From positions 1 to 5,875 of the forward strand of contig JAUWYT010000118.1 in the NCBI GenBank assembly GCA_030615705.1: a stretch of DNA of 5,875 bases, read 5' to 3'. Positions within the stretch are counted from its first letter, which is position 1. Every line of letters begins with the position of its first letter. A program made the translations under genes and the position numbers. Of the stretch, positions 5,366 through 5,875 are shown one piece after another. Under the pieces are notes generated by a model, which had not been told where the DNA came from, made no database searches, and was given only the letters and a program-made list of their open reading frames with translations. Origin of the DNA: Chloroflexota bacterium. Lineage in GTDB: Bacteria > Chloroflexota > Anaerolineae > VGOG01.

Positions 5366-5875
5366 TGAGGGAGTTTTGTCTAGACGGAAGCCATGGCCCC
5401 GCACCGTGACGATGTACAGGTGATCGGGATCAACCTCAGCTATCCTCTCGCGCAGGCGCCGCACCAAAGCATCAATGGCCTGGTCAGAGACCCCTTCCTC
5501 AGCCGCCTCGGGCCAAACTGCCCCCACGATCTCGTCACGGCTGCACACCCGCCCCGCCCTATCGTACAAGAGTTCCAACAGCCGATACTGAGCCAAAGAG
5601 AGCGGGGGACTAAGCTCTCGCTCTCCGATAGAAACCACGTGCCTCTCTTTATCCAGGTAAAGACCGGGGCGCTTCCCCCTTTCGAAAACCAGCGGGGCCG
5701 TAGCCTCAGCGCCGACGAAGCTCAGCCTGACGCACAAAGCGATCTGGATCTCGTCGCCATCCTGCAAGATGTATGGCTCTGTGACCTCGCGACCGTTGAC
5801 GAAGGTTCCGTTCCTGCTCCCCAGATCCTCCAGGACGTACTGACTGTCTGTGCGTCGAATCTGGGCGTGATGGCG
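5360..5875 (-). CDS. FHA domain plus winged-helix (OmpR/PhoB-type) transcriptional regulator, 5' partial
   Basis: Read on the minus strand, the frame is open from base 5875 to the TAA at 5362-5360, giving 171 visible residues. The N-terminal end lies outside the window. Residues 1-45 are the C-terminal half of an FHA domain: RHHAQI, then DLGSRNGTFVNGRE and LQDGDEIQI. The Arg-His-His and Asn-Gly-Thr elements belong to the phosphothreonine-binding surface. Residues about 70-165 are a Trans_reg_C winged helix: LSLAQYRLLELLYDRAGRVCS, an SDQAIDALVRRLRERI recognition helix, and the wing TVRGHGFRLD. The protein should bind DNA in response to a phosphothreonine partner, so a Ser/Thr kinase elsewhere in the genome is expected. 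An internal TTG at 5767 is not the start, since it would cut the FHA domain. It converges on the CpXC gene with a 6-bp overlap. Confidence 0.9.
   Translation of the reverse strand, partial: RHHAQIRRTDSQYVLEDLGSRNGTFVNGREVTEPYILQDGDEIQIALCVRLSFVGAEATAPLVFERGKRPGLYLDKERHVVSIGERELSPPLSLAQYRLLELLYDRAGRVCSRDEIVGAVWPEAAEEGVSDQAIDALVRRLRERIAEVDPDHLYIVTVRGHGFRLDKTPSS

Overview
The window carries five protein-coding genes, two of them cut by the window ends, at moderately high GC and with little spare space. Layout and gene families (a class III aminotransferase of the type shared with archaea, a soluble GAF-PAS histidine kinase, an archaeal-like PHP phosphoesterase, a CpXC zinc-finger protein, an FHA plus winged-helix regulator) suggest an uncultured bacterium of the Chloroflexota (Anaerolineae-like). 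That placement is inferred from gene content only. No rRNA, tRNA, CRISPR array, integrase or transposase gene was seen.

Region by region. 1-1063 (+) holds the C-terminal 353 residues of a PLP-dependent class III aminotransferase, followed by a good hairpin terminator (1088-1126). A promoter with an extended -10 lies immediately behind it (1125-1153). A leader of about 196 nt containing a palindromic REP-like element (1195-1314) leads to a 556-residue GAF-PAS-HisKA-HATPase sensor kinase (1356-3026). The kinase gene carries a second palindromic repeat (about 1685-1792) in frame inside its GAF domain. Between the kinase and the next gene lies a third inverted-repeat element (3091-3234). It shares a 12-bp and a 9-bp word with the first. 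After it come a PHP-domain phosphoesterase with a TTG start (3273-3962) and, 59 bp on, a 447-residue CpXC zinc-finger protein with four tandem helical repeats (4022-5365). These two may form an operon. The last gene (5360-5875, minus strand, 5' end outside the window) encodes an FHA plus winged-helix regulator and overlaps the CpXC gene tail-to-tail by 6 bp.

How the genes fit together. The aminotransferase appears to end its own transcription unit. The kinase has its own promoter and no response regulator beside it, so it is an orphan in this window. The FHA-winged-helix protein would couple phosphothreonine recognition to DNA binding, but nothing here links it to the kinase. The most notable signal is the set of short palindromic, non-coding repeats that flank the kinase gene on both sides and have also entered its reading frame. 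The second is the in-register four-fold repeat of the CpXC protein.
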